From positions 310,001 through 374,000 of the forward strand of contig CAWCPX010000005.1 in assembly GCA_963797605.1 (NCBI GenBank): DNA of 64,000 bases, written 5' to 3'. How positions within the stretch are numbered: position 1 is the stretch's first letter; every line of letters begins with the position of its first letter. The notes below the pieces were generated by a model. The model was not told the DNA's origin and made no database searches. It saw only the letters and a list, made by a program, of their open reading frames with translations. The position numbers and the translations under genes are program-made. Source of the DNA: DASQPR01 sp963797605. Lineage in GTDB: Bacteria > Actinomycetota > Actinomycetes > Mycobacteriales > Micromonosporaceae. Of the stretch, positions 52,289 through 61,890 are shown piece by piece.

Positions 52289-54334
52289 ATGGACACGAAG
52301 GTCGCTGACAATCTCATCGGCACGCTCGTCGACGGTCGATACCGCGTTCGCGGTCGCGTCGCGCGTGGCGGGATGGCGACTGTCTATAGCGCGGTCGACG
52401 AACGGCTCGAACGCACCGTCGCCCTGAAGATGATCCACCCAGGTCAGGCCGACGATCCCCGCTTCGTCGATCGGTTCACGCGCGAGGCGAAGACCATCGC
52501 GCGGCTCACCCACCCCAACGTTGTCTCGGTCTACGACCAGGGCAGCCATCAGGGCCTGCCCTACCTCGTCATGGAATACGTGCGTGGGCGCACGCTGCGC
52601 GACATGCTGACCGACGCCCGCCGGTTCGGCGCCAGCGAGGCGCTCGCGGTGCTGGAGCAGATGCTGGCCGCGATCGCGGCGGCCCACCGCGCCGGTGTGA
52701 TCCACCGCGACATCAAACCGGAAAACGTGCTGATCGCCGAGGCTCCGACCGGCACCAGCCTGATCGACGCGGTCGTCAAGGTCGCCGACTTCGGGCTCGC
52801 CCGCGCGGTCGAGGCGAGCGCCGACGACGGTGACGGGCAACTGCTCGCCACCGTCGCCTATGTCGCACCCGAACTCGTCACCGACGGTCACGCCGACCCG
52901 CGCAGCGACGTCTACTCCGTCGGGATCGTGCTGTTCGAGATGCTGACCGGCCGGGTGCCCTATGACGGTGGCAAGCCGATCGAGGTGGCATGGCGCCACG
53001 TCGACCAGGACGTGCCGGCGCCGTCGAAGTTCGTGCCCGACGTGCCGCCCGAGCTTGACCGCCTGGTCGCCCGGGCCACCAACCGCGATCCGCTGCGCCG
53101 CCCGGCCGACGCCGGCGCGATGCTCACCGAGGTTCAGGCAGCCCACGACGAGTTGGAAGCATCCGCCAGCCTGCGCGGCCACACGCTGCTCGCACCGACC
53201 GTCGTCGTCGAGCAGGTGCCGCCGTCGCGGGGTGCGACGACGTACGCACCGGGAGCCGCCACCCCGCCTCGCCGCCCGTCGTGGTCGCGGCTGCCCGGAG
53301 GCGACGCGGAAGAACGGCCGGCCTCCGGTCGCCGTCGCGCCGCCGCGGCCTCCACCGGCACCATCACGCGGGCCGGCCGTGGCGCGCCCGATCCGGCCGG
53401 CGACTCGCTTCTCGATCGAGTGGCGGTCTGGTTCAGCGGCGTGATGGCCCGCCCGAACGGCCGCCGCACGTTCTACGCGACGCTGGCCGTGCTCGCGCTC
53501 GTGGTGGCCCTGACCGGTTGGTGGTTCGGCTTCGGCCGCTACACCACCGCGCCGACACTCGTGGGCCAGACGCAGACCCAGGCGCTCGCGCTCGCGCAGC
53601 AGGCCGGTCTCAAGGTCACGCTCGCGCCCCAGGTGTGGAACGAGAAGGTTCCGAAAGGCACCGTGGTCAGCCAGGATCCGGCTGCGGCCGGCCGCATCGT
53701 CGGTGGTGGCACCATCGTGCTGACCGTCTCCAAGGGGCCGGAGCACTACGCGATTCCCAACGAGATCGGCAACAGCTATGACGCGGCGGTCGCCGACCTG
53801 CTCGCGATCAAGATGGTGCCGAAGCGCGTCGACGCGTACAGCAACACGCTGCCGGCCGGCTTCGTCATCCTCACCAGCCCGAAGGCCGGCACCGACGAAC
53901 GCCCCGGTGTCGCCGTCACGCTCACGGTCAGCAAGGGGCGCGCGCCGATCACGGTTCCCAACGTCATCGGCCAGGACTACAACACGGCCAACGGCACCCT
54001 CACCGGGCTCGGCCTCGTGGTCGCCCAGACACAGAAGGGCAGCGCGACGGTGCCCGCCGGTCAGGTGATGGCGCAGAGTCTCGGCGAGGGCACCGGCGCG
54101 GTGAAGGGTCAGTCGATCATCCTGACCGTCAGCACCGGGCCGCCAATGGTGCAGGTGCCCGACGTGACCAACCAGAACCTCAACTTCGACCAGGCGAACG
54201 CGATCCTGCAGCAGGCCGGGCTCGTCGGTCAGAACATGTTCGACTTCCCGGGTGGTCAGGTGCGCCAGGAGAACCCCGCACCCGGCACGACGGTGCAGCC
54301 GGGCACGACCGTGCAACTGTGGCTCGGTCCGTAA
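52289..54334 (+). CDS. pknL: PASTA-domain serine/threonine protein kinase (PknL-like)
   Basis: An intact 681-residue receptor kinase. The kinase domain (about 12-285) has the glycine loop VARGGMATVY, Lys47, the catalytic loop HRDIKPEN (Asp141) and DFG (167-169). A Pro-rich juxtamembrane part and one membrane helix (about 390-412) follow, then four extracellular PASTA repeats (about 415-681), which bind muropeptides or lipid II. It is the counterpart of PknL (Rv2176) by position. M. tuberculosis PknL lacks PASTA repeats, so this one is structurally closer to PknB. Confidence 0.94.
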   Translation: MDTKVADNLIGTLVDGRYRVRGRVARGGMATVYSAVDERLERTVALKMIHPGQADDPRFVDRFTREAKTIARLTHPNVVSVYDQGSHQGLPYLVMEYVRGRTLRDMLTDARRFGASEALAVLEQMLAAIAAAHRAGVIHRDIKPENVLIAEAPTGTSLIDAVVKVADFGLARAVEASADDGDGQLLATVAYVAPELVTDGHADPRSDVYSVGIVLFEMLTGRVPYDGGKPIEVAWRHVDQDVPAPSKFVPDVPPELDRLVARATNRDPLRRPADAGAMLTEVQAAHDELEASASLRGHTLLAPTVVVEQVPPSRGATTYAPGAATPPRRPSWSRLPGGDAEERPASGRRRAAAASTGTITRAGRGAPDPAGDSLLDRVAVWFSGVMARPNGRRTFYATLAVLALVVALTGWWFGFGRYTTAPTLVGQTQTQALALAQQAGLKVTLAPQVWNEKVPKGTVVSQDPAAAGRIVGGGTIVLTVSKGPEHYAIPNEIGNSYDAAVADLLAIKMVPKRVDAYSNTLPAGFVILTSPKAGTDERPGVAVTLTVSKGRAPITVPNVIGQDYNTANGTLTGLGLVVAQTQKGSATVPAGQVMAQSLGEGTGAVKGQSIILTVSTGPPMVQVPDVTNQNLNFDQANAILQQAGLVGQNMFDFPGGQVRQENPAPGTTVQPGTTVQLWLGP

Positions 54335-54354
54335 CGCCGGTCGGGGCCACGCCG

Positions 54355-55222
54355 GTGTCGACGGGTTCACCGATCGGCGCGCACGCCTCCGTGGCCGGTG
54401 GCCTCGCGAAGGCGGCCCTGCCGTACATCGACGCGACCGGCGCCGAAGCGGTCCAGGTCTACGTGAGCAACCCACGGGGCTGGGCACTGACCGACGGCAA
54501 CCCGGCGCAGGACGAGCTGTTCCTGGCCGGCTGCGACGAGCGGGGCGTGCCGGCGTTCATTCACGCGTCGCTGCTGGTCAACCTCGGATCTCCGACCGAG
54601 GCCACGGTGACGCGCTCCGGTGAGACGCTCGCCCACGGCCTGCGCCGGGGAGCCGCGATCGGCGCGCGAGGTGTTGTCTTCCACGCCGGCAACGCGGTCG
54701 ACGCCGACCACGCCGAGACCGCGTACGCGCAGGTCCGCGCGGTGCTGCTGCCGCTGCTCGACCAGGCGATGGCGGCCGGCTGGCCACGGTTGCTCGTGGA
54801 GCCGAGCGCGGGCGGCGGCCGGTCGATGGCGGCCCGCGTCGAGGACCTCGCCGCCTATTTCGACGCTGTCGACCATCACCCGTGGCTCGGTGTCTGCTTC
54901 GACACGTGCCATGCCTGGGCGGCCGGTCACGATCTCGGCATCACCGGGCGGCATGACGGCCACGCTGGAGGAGCTCGCCGATGTCTGCGGCCCGGGCCGG
55001 CTCCAGCTGATCCACGCGAACGATTCGAAGGACGCCCGCGGTTCCGTACGCGACCGGCACGAGACGATCGGCCGCGGTCAGATCGGCATCGACGCGTTCG
55101 CGGAGCTGTTCGCGCACCCGTCGACCGTCGGCGTGCCGGTCGTCGTGGAGACTCCGAGCGAGGGTCACATCGGTCACGCAGCGGACATTCTCGCACTTCA
55201 GAGCGTACGTACATCGGTGTGA
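54355..55222 (+). CDS. nfo: Deoxyribonuclease IV (AP endonuclease), one frame break
   Basis: The frame reads an endonuclease IV TIM barrel: IGAHASVAGGLAKA at the N-terminus, VFHAGNA, LLVEPSAGG, and GVCFDTCHAWAAGHD with metal ligands. Near 54945 the reading shifts by +1; removing one G in ACCGGGCGGC gives ITGGMTATLEEL and continues to IHANDSKD, RHETIGRGQIG and VVETPSE. The result is about 288 residues. It cuts DNA at abasic sites in base-excision repair. GTG 54355 is chosen; an in-frame GTG at 54319 overlaps the kinase end. Confidence 0.92.
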
Positions 55223-55256
55223 CCCGAACCACAGCGCTCTTGTGTATCGTCACCTG

Positions 55257-55290
55257 TTAGGCGAACCTTACTAAGGACAGCCTAGCTTAC
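55257..55290. promoter_or_regulatory. Two overlapping IdeR/DtxR iron boxes
   Basis: TTAGGCGAACCTTACTAAG (55257-55275) and TAAGGACAGCCTAGCTTAC (55272-55290) each match the 19-base IdeR consensus TWAGGTWAGSCTWACCTWA at about 13-14 positions. They overlap by four bases, just before bfd. Iron-dependent control of bfd and bfr by IdeR is therefore likely. Confidence 0.75.
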
Positions 55291-55304
55291 GGAGGACGCG
55301 ACGC

Positions 55305-55490
55305 ATGTACGCCTGCATCTGCGAACGGGTCCGCGAGTGCGACGTCCGCCTCGCGATTCTGGCCGGTGCGCGCACCGAGGAATCCGTCGGTGAGGCCTGC
55401 GGTGCGGGCACCGGGTGTGGCAGCTGTCTCGACCGGATCTGTGAATTGATCGACGAAGAGTCCGACGACCGCGTGGCAATGGCGGCCTAG
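55305..55490 (+). CDS. bfd: Bacterioferritin-associated ferredoxin
   Basis: A 61-residue BFD-like [2Fe-2S] protein with Cys4, Cys6, Cys38 and Cys41 (YACICERV and GAGTGCGSCLDRI). It donates electrons to bacterioferritin to release stored iron. GGAGG precedes the ATG. It sits 28 bases before bfr and behind IdeR-type boxes. Confidence 0.94.
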   Translation: MYACICERVRECDVRLAILAGARTEESVGEACGAGTGCGSCLDRICELIDEESDDRVAMAA

Positions 55491-55518
55491 CCGTTGCTTT
55501 CGCTCTAGTCTGGTCGGC

Positions 55519-56001
55519 ATGCAGGGCGACGCGCGGGTCATCGAATTTCTCAACGAGCAGTTGACGGCGGAGTTGACCGCCATCAACCAGTATTTCTTGC
55601 ACGCCAAGATGCAGGAGCACTGGGGCTTCACGACCCTCGCGGCGCACACCCGGCACGAATCGATCGACGAGATGCGGCACGCCGAAGTGCTCACCGACCG
55701 CATTCTGTTCCTCGAAGGCCTGCCCAACTACCAGAAACTGTTCGCGCTGCGCATCGGCGAGACCGTGCCGGAGCAGTTCAAATGCGACATGCTGGTCGAG
55801 GCGGAAGCGATCGACCGGCTCCGTCGCGGCGTCGAATACATGCGATCCATCGGTGACATCACGTCCGCGAACATCTTCGAGGCCATTCTCGCCGACGAGG
55901 AGAGCCACATCGACTACCTGGAGACGCAACTCGGGTTGATCGAGAAGCTGGGCGAGGCGCTTTACCTGCAAAACGTGACAAAGCACCCCGAGGCTTCCTG
56001 A
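55519..56001 (+). CDS. bfr: Bacterioferritin
   Basis: A 160-residue iron-storage protein. All ferroxidase ligands are at canonical positions (Glu18, Glu51, His54, Glu94, Glu127, His130), and Met52, the heme ligand, is present. It assembles into a 24-subunit heme-containing shell and stores iron as a mineral. It forms an operon with bfd. Confidence 0.97.
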   Translation: MQGDARVIEFLNEQLTAELTAINQYFLHAKMQEHWGFTTLAAHTRHESIDEMRHAEVLTDRILFLEGLPNYQKLFALRIGETVPEQFKCDMLVEAEAIDRLRRGVEYMRSIGDITSANIFEAILADEESHIDYLETQLGLIEKLGEALYLQNVTKHPEAS

Positions 56002-56002
56002 C

Positions 56003-56230
56003 CTAATGCGGGCCTCGCGGCTGCCGGCCCTTCTTCAGCCGCATCACGTCGGCCTGCCCGACGGACATCTTCGTGCGCGTCTCGCGAGCATGCGTCGACA
56101 TCGACTGCTGCCGAGATCCGTCCCCGATGCCGGGATCGTTGCGGGGTGCCTCGTCGTGCGGAAAGTCGGCGACCGGGTGATCGTTACGAGGCGGGGCGGC
56201 ATGACGATGACGCGGGTTGTGCTTGGTCAT
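56003..56230 (-). CDS. Small basic, His-rich protein of unknown function
   Basis: A 75-residue product with a His/Pro/Arg-rich N-terminus (KHNPRHRHAAPPRNDH) and a C-terminal MSVGQADVMRLKKGRQPRGPH. The ATG at 56230 is preceded by a near-consensus AAGGAGG eight to nine bases upstream, which strongly supports translation. It is convergent with bfr, with no overlap. No family is recognised; the histidines could bind metal. Confidence 0.65.
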   Translation of the reverse strand: MTKHNPRHRHAAPPRNDHPVADFPHDEAPRNDPGIGDGSRQQSMSTHARETRTKMSVGQADVMRLKKGRQPRGPH

Positions 56231-56312
56231 GGTGAATCCTCCTTCGTGCCACCGTACGGCCGCACCCGCAAGATCATCCGAGCTTCGGCCCGATGCACTA
56301 CCGTGGCCTGCT

Positions 56313-56477
56313 ATGACAGGTTCGCCGACGGGCCCGCCGGATCCATGGGGTGACGACGACCGGCCGCCACGCCAGGCGAGCTGGGGCTGCTTGATGGCCG
56401 CGATCATCGGCAGCGTGACGACCATCATCGTGGTCGTGATCGTGTTGAAGACGATCGCCGACACCTTCCCCTGGTGA
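56313..56477 (+). CDS. Small single-pass membrane protein
   Basis: A 54-residue frame with a Pro/Asp-rich N-terminus and one membrane helix (about residues 26-48, CLMAAIIGSVTTIIVVVIVL). It lies in the gap between the His-rich protein and an SDR. Such small actinobacterial membrane proteins are common but poorly characterised; the call rests on composition and frame only. Confidence 0.5.
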   Translation: MTGSPTGPPDPWGDDDRPPRQASWGCLMAAIIGSVTTIIVVVIVLKTIADTFPW

Positions 56478-56528
56478 CGAGCAGGCCCTCGCGACCAGCG
56501 GGCTCTCGTCGCGAGCGGGCTCCGGTGA

Positions 56529-57296
56529 CTAGCGCGCTCGCGCACCCAGGCGCAACGACTGCCACGACCCGTCGCCGTTCCACCCGCCGTCGACCGACAG
56601 CATCGTGCCGTTGATGAACGCGCTCTTCGTGGCGTCGGCGAGAAACGCGACCGCCTGCGCGATGTCGTCGGGTGTCGCGAACCGGCCCATCGGCACGTGG
56701 TCGACGATGTCGCCATCGCCATAGGCCCCGTCGCCCTGAGAGGCTTCGTCCATCGGTGTCTTCACCCAACCGGGGCACACGGCGTTGACGCGCACACCAC
56801 GGCCGCCCCATTCCGCGGCGAGTGTGCGGGTCAGCCCCACCAAACCATGCTTGCTCGCGTTGTACGCCGACCGGTCGGCCACACCCCGCAACCCGGCGAC
56901 CGAGGCGATATTGACGATCGAGCCGCTTCCGGCTGCCAACATCATCCGGCCGAACGCCTGTGTCACCACGAACGGGCCGGTCAGGTTCACGTCGATCACC
57001 TGCCGCCACCGGTCGAGCGGCGTGTCTTCGGCCGGCGAGATGTAGGCGATGCCGGCATTGTTCACGACGACGTCGACCCGCCCGTGCCGCTCCCGCACCG
57101 CCTCGGCGAACGCCCCGACCGAGGCCTCGCTGGTCACGTCGCCAACGGCGTGCACCGCGTCGGGGAACCCGTCGCACGGCTGCCGGTCGATCAGCGCCAA
57201 CGCGTAACCCTCGGCGGCGAGAACTTCGGCGATGCGCTGCCCGATGCCCTGAGCCGCGCCGGTCACAACGGCGACGCGCGGAGTTAGTGAGATCAC
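56529..57296 (-). CDS. Short-chain dehydrogenase/reductase (FabG-like)
   Basis: A 255-residue classical SDR with TGAAQGIG near residue 12, NNAG, catalytic Ser in VNIASVAG, YNASK, and the C-terminal NGTMLSVDGGW typical of FabG/oxidoreductases. The GTG at 57294-57296 is the likely start. Substrate unknown. It is divergent from csoR, with the CsoR operator in between. Confidence 0.92.
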   Translation of the reverse strand: MISLTPRVAVVTGAAQGIGQRIAEVLAAEGYALALIDRQPCDGFPDAVHAVGDVTSEASVGAFAEAVRERHGRVDVVVNNAGIAYISPAEDTPLDRWRQVIDVNLTGPFVVTQAFGRMMLAAGSGSIVNIASVAGLRGVADRSAYNASKHGLVGLTRTLAAEWGGRGVRVNAVCPGWVKTPMDEASQGDGAYGDGDIVDHVPMGRFATPDDIAQAVAFLADATKSAFINGTMLSVDGGWNGDGSWQSLRLGARAR

Positions 57297-57330
57297 CCGG
57301 CCAGCGTAGGTCGGTTTCACGCTCGGCGAT

Positions 57331-57348
57331 ACCCTAGGGGGGTAGGGT
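57331..57348. promoter_or_regulatory. CsoR operator ACCCTA-N6-TAGGGT
   Basis: A perfect inverted repeat ACCCTA-GGGGGG-TAGGGT lies 47 bases before csoR. GC-centred repeats of this form are the known binding sites of copper-sensing CsoR repressors. It probably controls csoR-copZ-copA. Confidence 0.8.
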
Positions 57349-57394
57349 TTAAGAGAACGCCCGACCTGACCGCTCCGATCGTGGAGGTGCCGCG

Positions 57395-57676
57395 ATGGCC
57401 AGCTACACCGACAGCAAGGCCGACTACCTCGCTCGCCTGCGCCGCGTCGAAGGTCAGATCCGCGGCCTGCAACGGATGGTCGAGGAAGACAAATACTGCA
57501 TCGACGTGCTGACCCAGGTGTCGGCGGCCACCAGCGCGCTCCAGGCATTCTCCCTCGCGATCCTCGAGGAGCACCTGGGCGGCTGCGTCGTCGCGGCGGC
57601 ACGCGAAGGCGGCGACGCCGCCGATCAAAAGGTCAAGGAAGCGAGCGCGGCCATCGCGCGGCTCGTGCGCTCATAA
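57395..57676 (+). CDS. csoR: Copper-sensing transcriptional repressor CsoR
   Basis: A 93-residue all-helical regulator with the copper ligands Cys35, His60 and Cys64 at the canonical spacing. It releases its operator when Cu(I) binds. It is the first gene of the copper operon, 34 bases before copZ, and probably autoregulates through the repeat at 57331-57348. Confidence 0.95.
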   Translation: MASYTDSKADYLARLRRVEGQIRGLQRMVEEDKYCIDVLTQVSAATSALQAFSLAILEEHLGGCVVAAAREGGDAADQKVKEASAAIARLVRS

Positions 57677-57710
57677 CGGCTCGTGCGACATCGTCACAAA
57701 GGATGGCTCC

Positions 57711-57917
57711 ATGGCAAGCAACACATACTCCGTCACCGGCATGACCTGCGACCACTGCGTCCGCGCGGTCACGACCGAGGTCTCGGCGCTCCCCGGCGTC
57801 ACCGCGGTCGTCGTCGACCTGCCAGCCGGCGCGGTCACCGTCACGAGCGAGTCGCAGGTCGACCTCGACGCACTCCGGGCCGCCGTCGACGAGGCCGGCT
57901 ACGCGCTGGTCGGCTGA
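57711..57917 (+). CDS. copZ: Copper chaperone CopZ
   Basis: A 68-residue heavy-metal-associated domain with GMTCDHC (Cys13, Cys16) and the ferredoxin-like beta-alpha-beta pattern. It carries Cu(I) to the ATPase encoded 6 bases downstream. Confidence 0.95.
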   Translation: MASNTYSVTGMTCDHCVRAVTTEVSALPGVTAVVVDLPAGAVTVTSESQVDLDALRAAVDEAGYALVG

Positions 57918-57923
57918 CCGGCC

Positions 57924-60076
57924 ATGAGCCAGACCCGGATCGACCTCGCGATCGGCGGCATGACCTGCGCGACGTGTGCCGGTCGGGTCGAACGCAAGCT
58001 CAACCGCATCGCCGGTGTCACCGCCACCGTCAACTTCGCGACCGAGACCGCCCACGTCACCTACCCGACGGACGTGACCGTTGAGGCGCTGGTCGCCACG
58101 GTCGAGGCGACGGGCTACTCGGCCGCTCCGCCGACCGTGGCAACGGAGCCTGACGCCGCCTCGCTCGCCGGCCGCCTGATCACGTCCGCGATCCTCACCG
58201 CGCCGGTGCTGCTGCTCGCGATGCTGCCGGCACTTCGCTTCCCCGGATGGTCGTGGGTCGCGCTCGCGCTCGCCGCACCGGTCGTCACGTGGGGCGCCCT
58301 GCCGTTCCACCGAGCCGCCTGGGTCAACGCCCGACACGGCAGCGCCACCATGGACACCCTGATATCGCTCGGCACGGCCGTCTCCGCGCTGTGGAGCGTC
58401 TACGTGCTGCTGTTCACGTCGTCGACCGACACCTACCTCGAAGTCGGCGCGACCGTGACCACGTTCCTTCTCGCCGGGCGCTACATCGAAGGGCGCGCGA
58501 AACGGCGCAGCGGGTCGGCTCTGCGCGCGCTGCTCGCGCTCGGAGCGAAAGACGCGAGCGTGCTGCGCCAGGGCCGCGAGGTGCGCGTCCCGGTGGCGGA
58601 GTTGGTTGTTGACGACCTTTTCGTGGTACGCCCGGGCGAACGCGTTCCGACCGATGGCGAGATCGTCGCGGGTCGCAGCGCCATCGACACCAGCATGATC
58701 ACCGGGGAGAGCATGCCGGTCGACGTGGCCCCCGGCGACACCGTGATCGGCGCGACGACCAACGCGGGCGGCCTCCTGACCGTGCGCGCGACCCGGGTCG
58801 GTTCCCGAACCCAGTTGGCCCAGATGGCCCGGCTCGTCGGCCGATGCCCAGTCGGGCAAGGCGGCGGCGCAACGGCTCGCCGACCGGATCTCGTCGGTAT
58901 TCGTACCCGTCGTCATCGGTCTGTCGATCGTGGTTTTGGCGGTCTGGCTGCTCAGCGGCCACAGCGTCGCGTCCGCCGTTCACCGCGGCGGTGGCCGTGC
59001 TGATCGTGGCCTGCCCGTGCGCGCTCGGCCTGGCGACCCCGACCGCGCTGCTGGTCGGCACCGGCCGGGGCGCGCAGCTCGGCGTCCTGATCAAGGGCCC
59101 GCAGGTGCTGGAGTCCACCCGCCGGGTCGACACCGTCGTGCTCGACAAGACCGGCACGGTGACGAGCGGCCAGATGACCGTGGTCGGCGATCCAGGCCGC
59201 GGCCGGCACCGGCACCGGCGACGCTGCTCCGGCTCGCGGGCGCGGTCGAGCACGCCTCCGAACATCCGATCGCGCGGGCCGTCGTCCGGCGCGGCCGGCC
59301 CGGACCTGCCGCCGGTCGCCGAGTTCGAAGCGCTGACCGGCCTGGGCGCTCGCGGCATCGTCGAGGGCGCACACGTGCTCATCGGCCGCCCACGGCTGCT
59401 GACCGACCATCACATCGCGATCCCCGACGAGCTGGCACCCACGCTCGACGCCGCGAACGCCGCCGGCCACACCGCCGTCGTCGTCGCCCGCGACGGCCGT
59501 GCCTGCGGCGTGATCGTGGTCGCGGACGCGCCGAAGCCCGACGCGGCCGACGCGATCGCCCGGCTGCGCGCACCTCGGCCTGCGCCCGGTGCTACTCACC
59601 GGTGACGCCGCGGCCACGGCGCGCGCGGTCGCGGCCGCAGGTCGGAATCGACGAGGTGATCGCCGAGGTCATGCCGGCCGGCAAGGTCGACGTCGTCCGC
59701 AGGCTGCAGGGCGAGGGCCGCACGTGGTGCCATGATCGGAGACGGCGTCAACGACGCGGCTGCGCTGGCCACGGCCGACCTCGGCATCGCGATGGGCACG
59801 GGCACCGACGTCGCGATCGAGGCCAGCGACCTCACCCTGATGCGCGGCGACCTGACCGGCGCCGTCGACGCGATCCGGCTCGCCCGGGCCACCCACCGGA
59901 CGATCCGCGCGAACCTGTTCTGGGCGTTCGCCTACAACGTGGCCGCGCTTCCGCTCGCCGCGTTCGGGCTGGTCACACCGATGGTTGCCGCGGCCGCGAT
60001 GGCCTGCTCCAGCGTTTTCGTCGTGACGAACAGCCTGCGTCTGTTCCGCTTCCGCCGAACCCGCGCGGCCGGCTAA
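57924..60076 (+). CDS. copA: Copper-exporting P1B-type ATPase, multiple frame breaks
   Basis: Read across frames this is a CopA of about 715 residues. An N-terminal metal domain (GMTCATC, Cys15, Cys18) and the A-domain TGES motif come first. The membrane metal site is CPC in VACPCALGLATPTALLVG; the phosphorylation loop DKTGT and the hinge MIGDGVNDAAAL follow. Frame changes occur near 58845 and 58975 (each cured by deleting one G or C), around 59195, 59290, 59570 and 59640, and near 59725. All catalytic motifs are intact, so the breaks are probably sequence errors. It exports Cu(I) and completes the csoR-copZ-copA operon. Confidence 0.92.
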
Positions 60077-60159
60077 CCCGCTCGGCGCCCGCCGAGCGGC
60101 ACGTCCACGAGTCGGCTGAAAGGACCCGATCGGCGCACCCGGCCCGCTACCGTCGATCT

Positions 60160-61890
60160 GTGGCAGTCCGAGACGCGTATGGGCCGGTGTCCCGGCGGGC
60201 GTTGCTCGGAGCCGTTGTCGCGGCCGGCGGAGCCACGGTCGCCCGGTCCGTGGGGACCGCGGCGCGCCCCAAGTCCGCACCGCCGAGCGAGCCGTCGCCC
60301 GCGGGCTCGCCGGCCGCTCCCCCGTTGGCCTTCGGGCCGCCGCCATCCGCGACAGCGACGGCGTCGCCCAGCGATCCATTCCCGACGTCACCACTGGCCC
60401 CGGCGCCGCCCGGGCAACCCGCCCCGATGCTGACGGTCCCGCAGATCAAGGCCGCTGTGGCGGCGCTCGACGCCACCATCGTCGCCGCGATGAAACGCAC
60501 CGGCGTGCCCGGGATCGCGGTCACCGTCGTCTACGACGACATGGTGCTCTACGCGAAGGGCTTCGGGGTGCGCCGCGTCGGCAGACCGGAGGCCGTCAGC
60601 CCCGAAACCATCTTCCAACTGGCCGGGCTGTCGAAACCGATCGCGTCGACCGTCGTAGCCGGCCTGGTCGGTGACAAGACCGTCGCGTGGACGAGTCCCG
60701 TGGTCTCGCTCGACCGCTCGTTCGCGCTGTCCGACGCCTGGGTCGGCAACCACGCGACGCTGGCCGACATGTTCGCGAACCGGAGCGGCCTGCCCGACGG
60801 CGCCGGCGATCTGCTGGAGGACCTGGGCTACGACCAGGCGTACGTGCTGAGTCATCTCAAATTCCAGCCGCTCGGGCCGTTCCGGGCGAGCTACGCCAAC
60901 GCGAACTTCGGGCTCACGGCGGCTGCCGTCGCCACGGCGAAAGCGGCGGGCACGACCTGGCCGGCACTGTCACGGTCACGCCTCTACCAACCGCTCGGGA
61001 TGACCTCGACCAGTTCCCGCTTCGCCGACTTCCGCGTGTCGTTGAACACCGCTGCCACCCACGTCCGCACGGCGAGCGGGTGGCAGCCGAAATTCGTCCG
61101 CAAGCCCGACGTGCAGAGCCCCGCGAACGGCGTCAGCTCGTCGGCGCGTGATCTGGCGTCGTGGCTACGGCTGCAGCTCGGTGCCGGTGTGTTCAACCGG
61201 GAACGGATCATCGATGCGACCGCGCTCACCCAGACACGCGTGCCGCACGCGCTGACCGAGGCGCCTCCGACTCCCGCCGGCGAGCCGGGCTTCTACGGGC
61301 TCGGTTGGAACATCGCCTACGACCAGGTGGGCCGGCTGCGCCTGAGCCGCTCGGGAGCCTTCGCGCTCGGAGCGGCGAACGCGGTCGCGATGCTGCCGTC
61401 GGAACAACTGGGCATCGTGGTGCTGACGAACGCACAGCCGATCGGGGTGGCCGAATCGATCGCGTTCGGCTTTCTCGACACCGCCGCGCACGGACACCTG
61501 ACGGTTGACTGGTCCACGTACTTCGGGAAGGGTCTGGCGACCATCGCCGCCGCCGGTCGCTCCCCCACCGATTACGCGAAGCCACCGGCCGGCGCGGCCG
61601 AAGCCAGAGCGAACAGCGCCTACACGGGTACGTACACGAACGCCTACTACGGCAATCTCAGTGTCACCGCGGCGGCCGGAGGGGCACTGTCGATGTCGCT
61701 CGGGCCCCGGCCGATGACGTTCCCGCTGACGCACTACTCCGGGGACACGTTCAGCTACGTGACGACGGGCGAAACCGCGGTCGGACGCTCCGGCGTGACC
61801 TTCATGGTCTCCGGCGACCGAGCCACCGCTGTCCAGGTGGAGAACCTGAATCGCACCGGTCTGGGCACCTTCACGCTGGTCGGCCCCTAA
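60160..61890 (+). CDS. Tat-exported beta-lactamase-fold serine hydrolase lacking the nucleophile serine
   Basis: A 576-residue protein with a twin-arginine-type signal (SRRALLGAVVAAGG), a Pro/Ala/Ser-rich linker to about residue 90, and a beta-lactamase/class C-like domain. A smaller C-terminal domain runs from about 475 to 576. The second motif YAN (in SYANANFG) is present. At the SxxK position the sequence is GLSK (Gly156-Leu-Ser-Lys159), where relatives have SVSK, so the catalytic serine appears to be replaced. It may be a non-catalytic binding protein. It is followed by a convergent threonine aldolase gene. Confidence 0.82.
   Translation: MAVRDAYGPVSRRALLGAVVAAGGATVARSVGTAARPKSAPPSEPSPAGSPAAPPLAFGPPPSATATASPSDPFPTSPLAPAPPGQPAPMLTVPQIKAAVAALDATIVAAMKRTGVPGIAVTVVYDDMVLYAKGFGVRRVGRPEAVSPETIFQLAGLSKPIASTVVAGLVGDKTVAWTSPVVSLDRSFALSDAWVGNHATLADMFANRSGLPDGAGDLLEDLGYDQAYVLSHLKFQPLGPFRASYANANFGLTAAAVATAKAAGTTWPALSRSRLYQPLGMTSTSSRFADFRVSLNTAATHVRTASGWQPKFVRKPDVQSPANGVSSSARDLASWLRLQLGAGVFNRERIIDATALTQTRVPHALTEAPPTPAGEPGFYGLGWNIAYDQVGRLRLSRSGAFALGAANAVAMLPSEQLGIVVLTNAQPIGVAESIAFGFLDTAAHGHLTVDWSTYFGKGLATIAAAGRSPTDYAKPPAGAAEARANSAYTGTYTNAYYGNLSVTAAAGGALSMSLGPRPMTFPLTHYSGDTFSYVTTGETAVGRSGVTFMVSGDRATAVQVENLNRTGLGTFTLVGP

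Noticed and set aside
14353..59730. Programmed ribosomal frameshifting as the cause of the broken genes
   Set aside because: The breaks occur in unrelated genes, lack slippery sites with downstream structure, and are too frequent within single genes (up to seven or eight).
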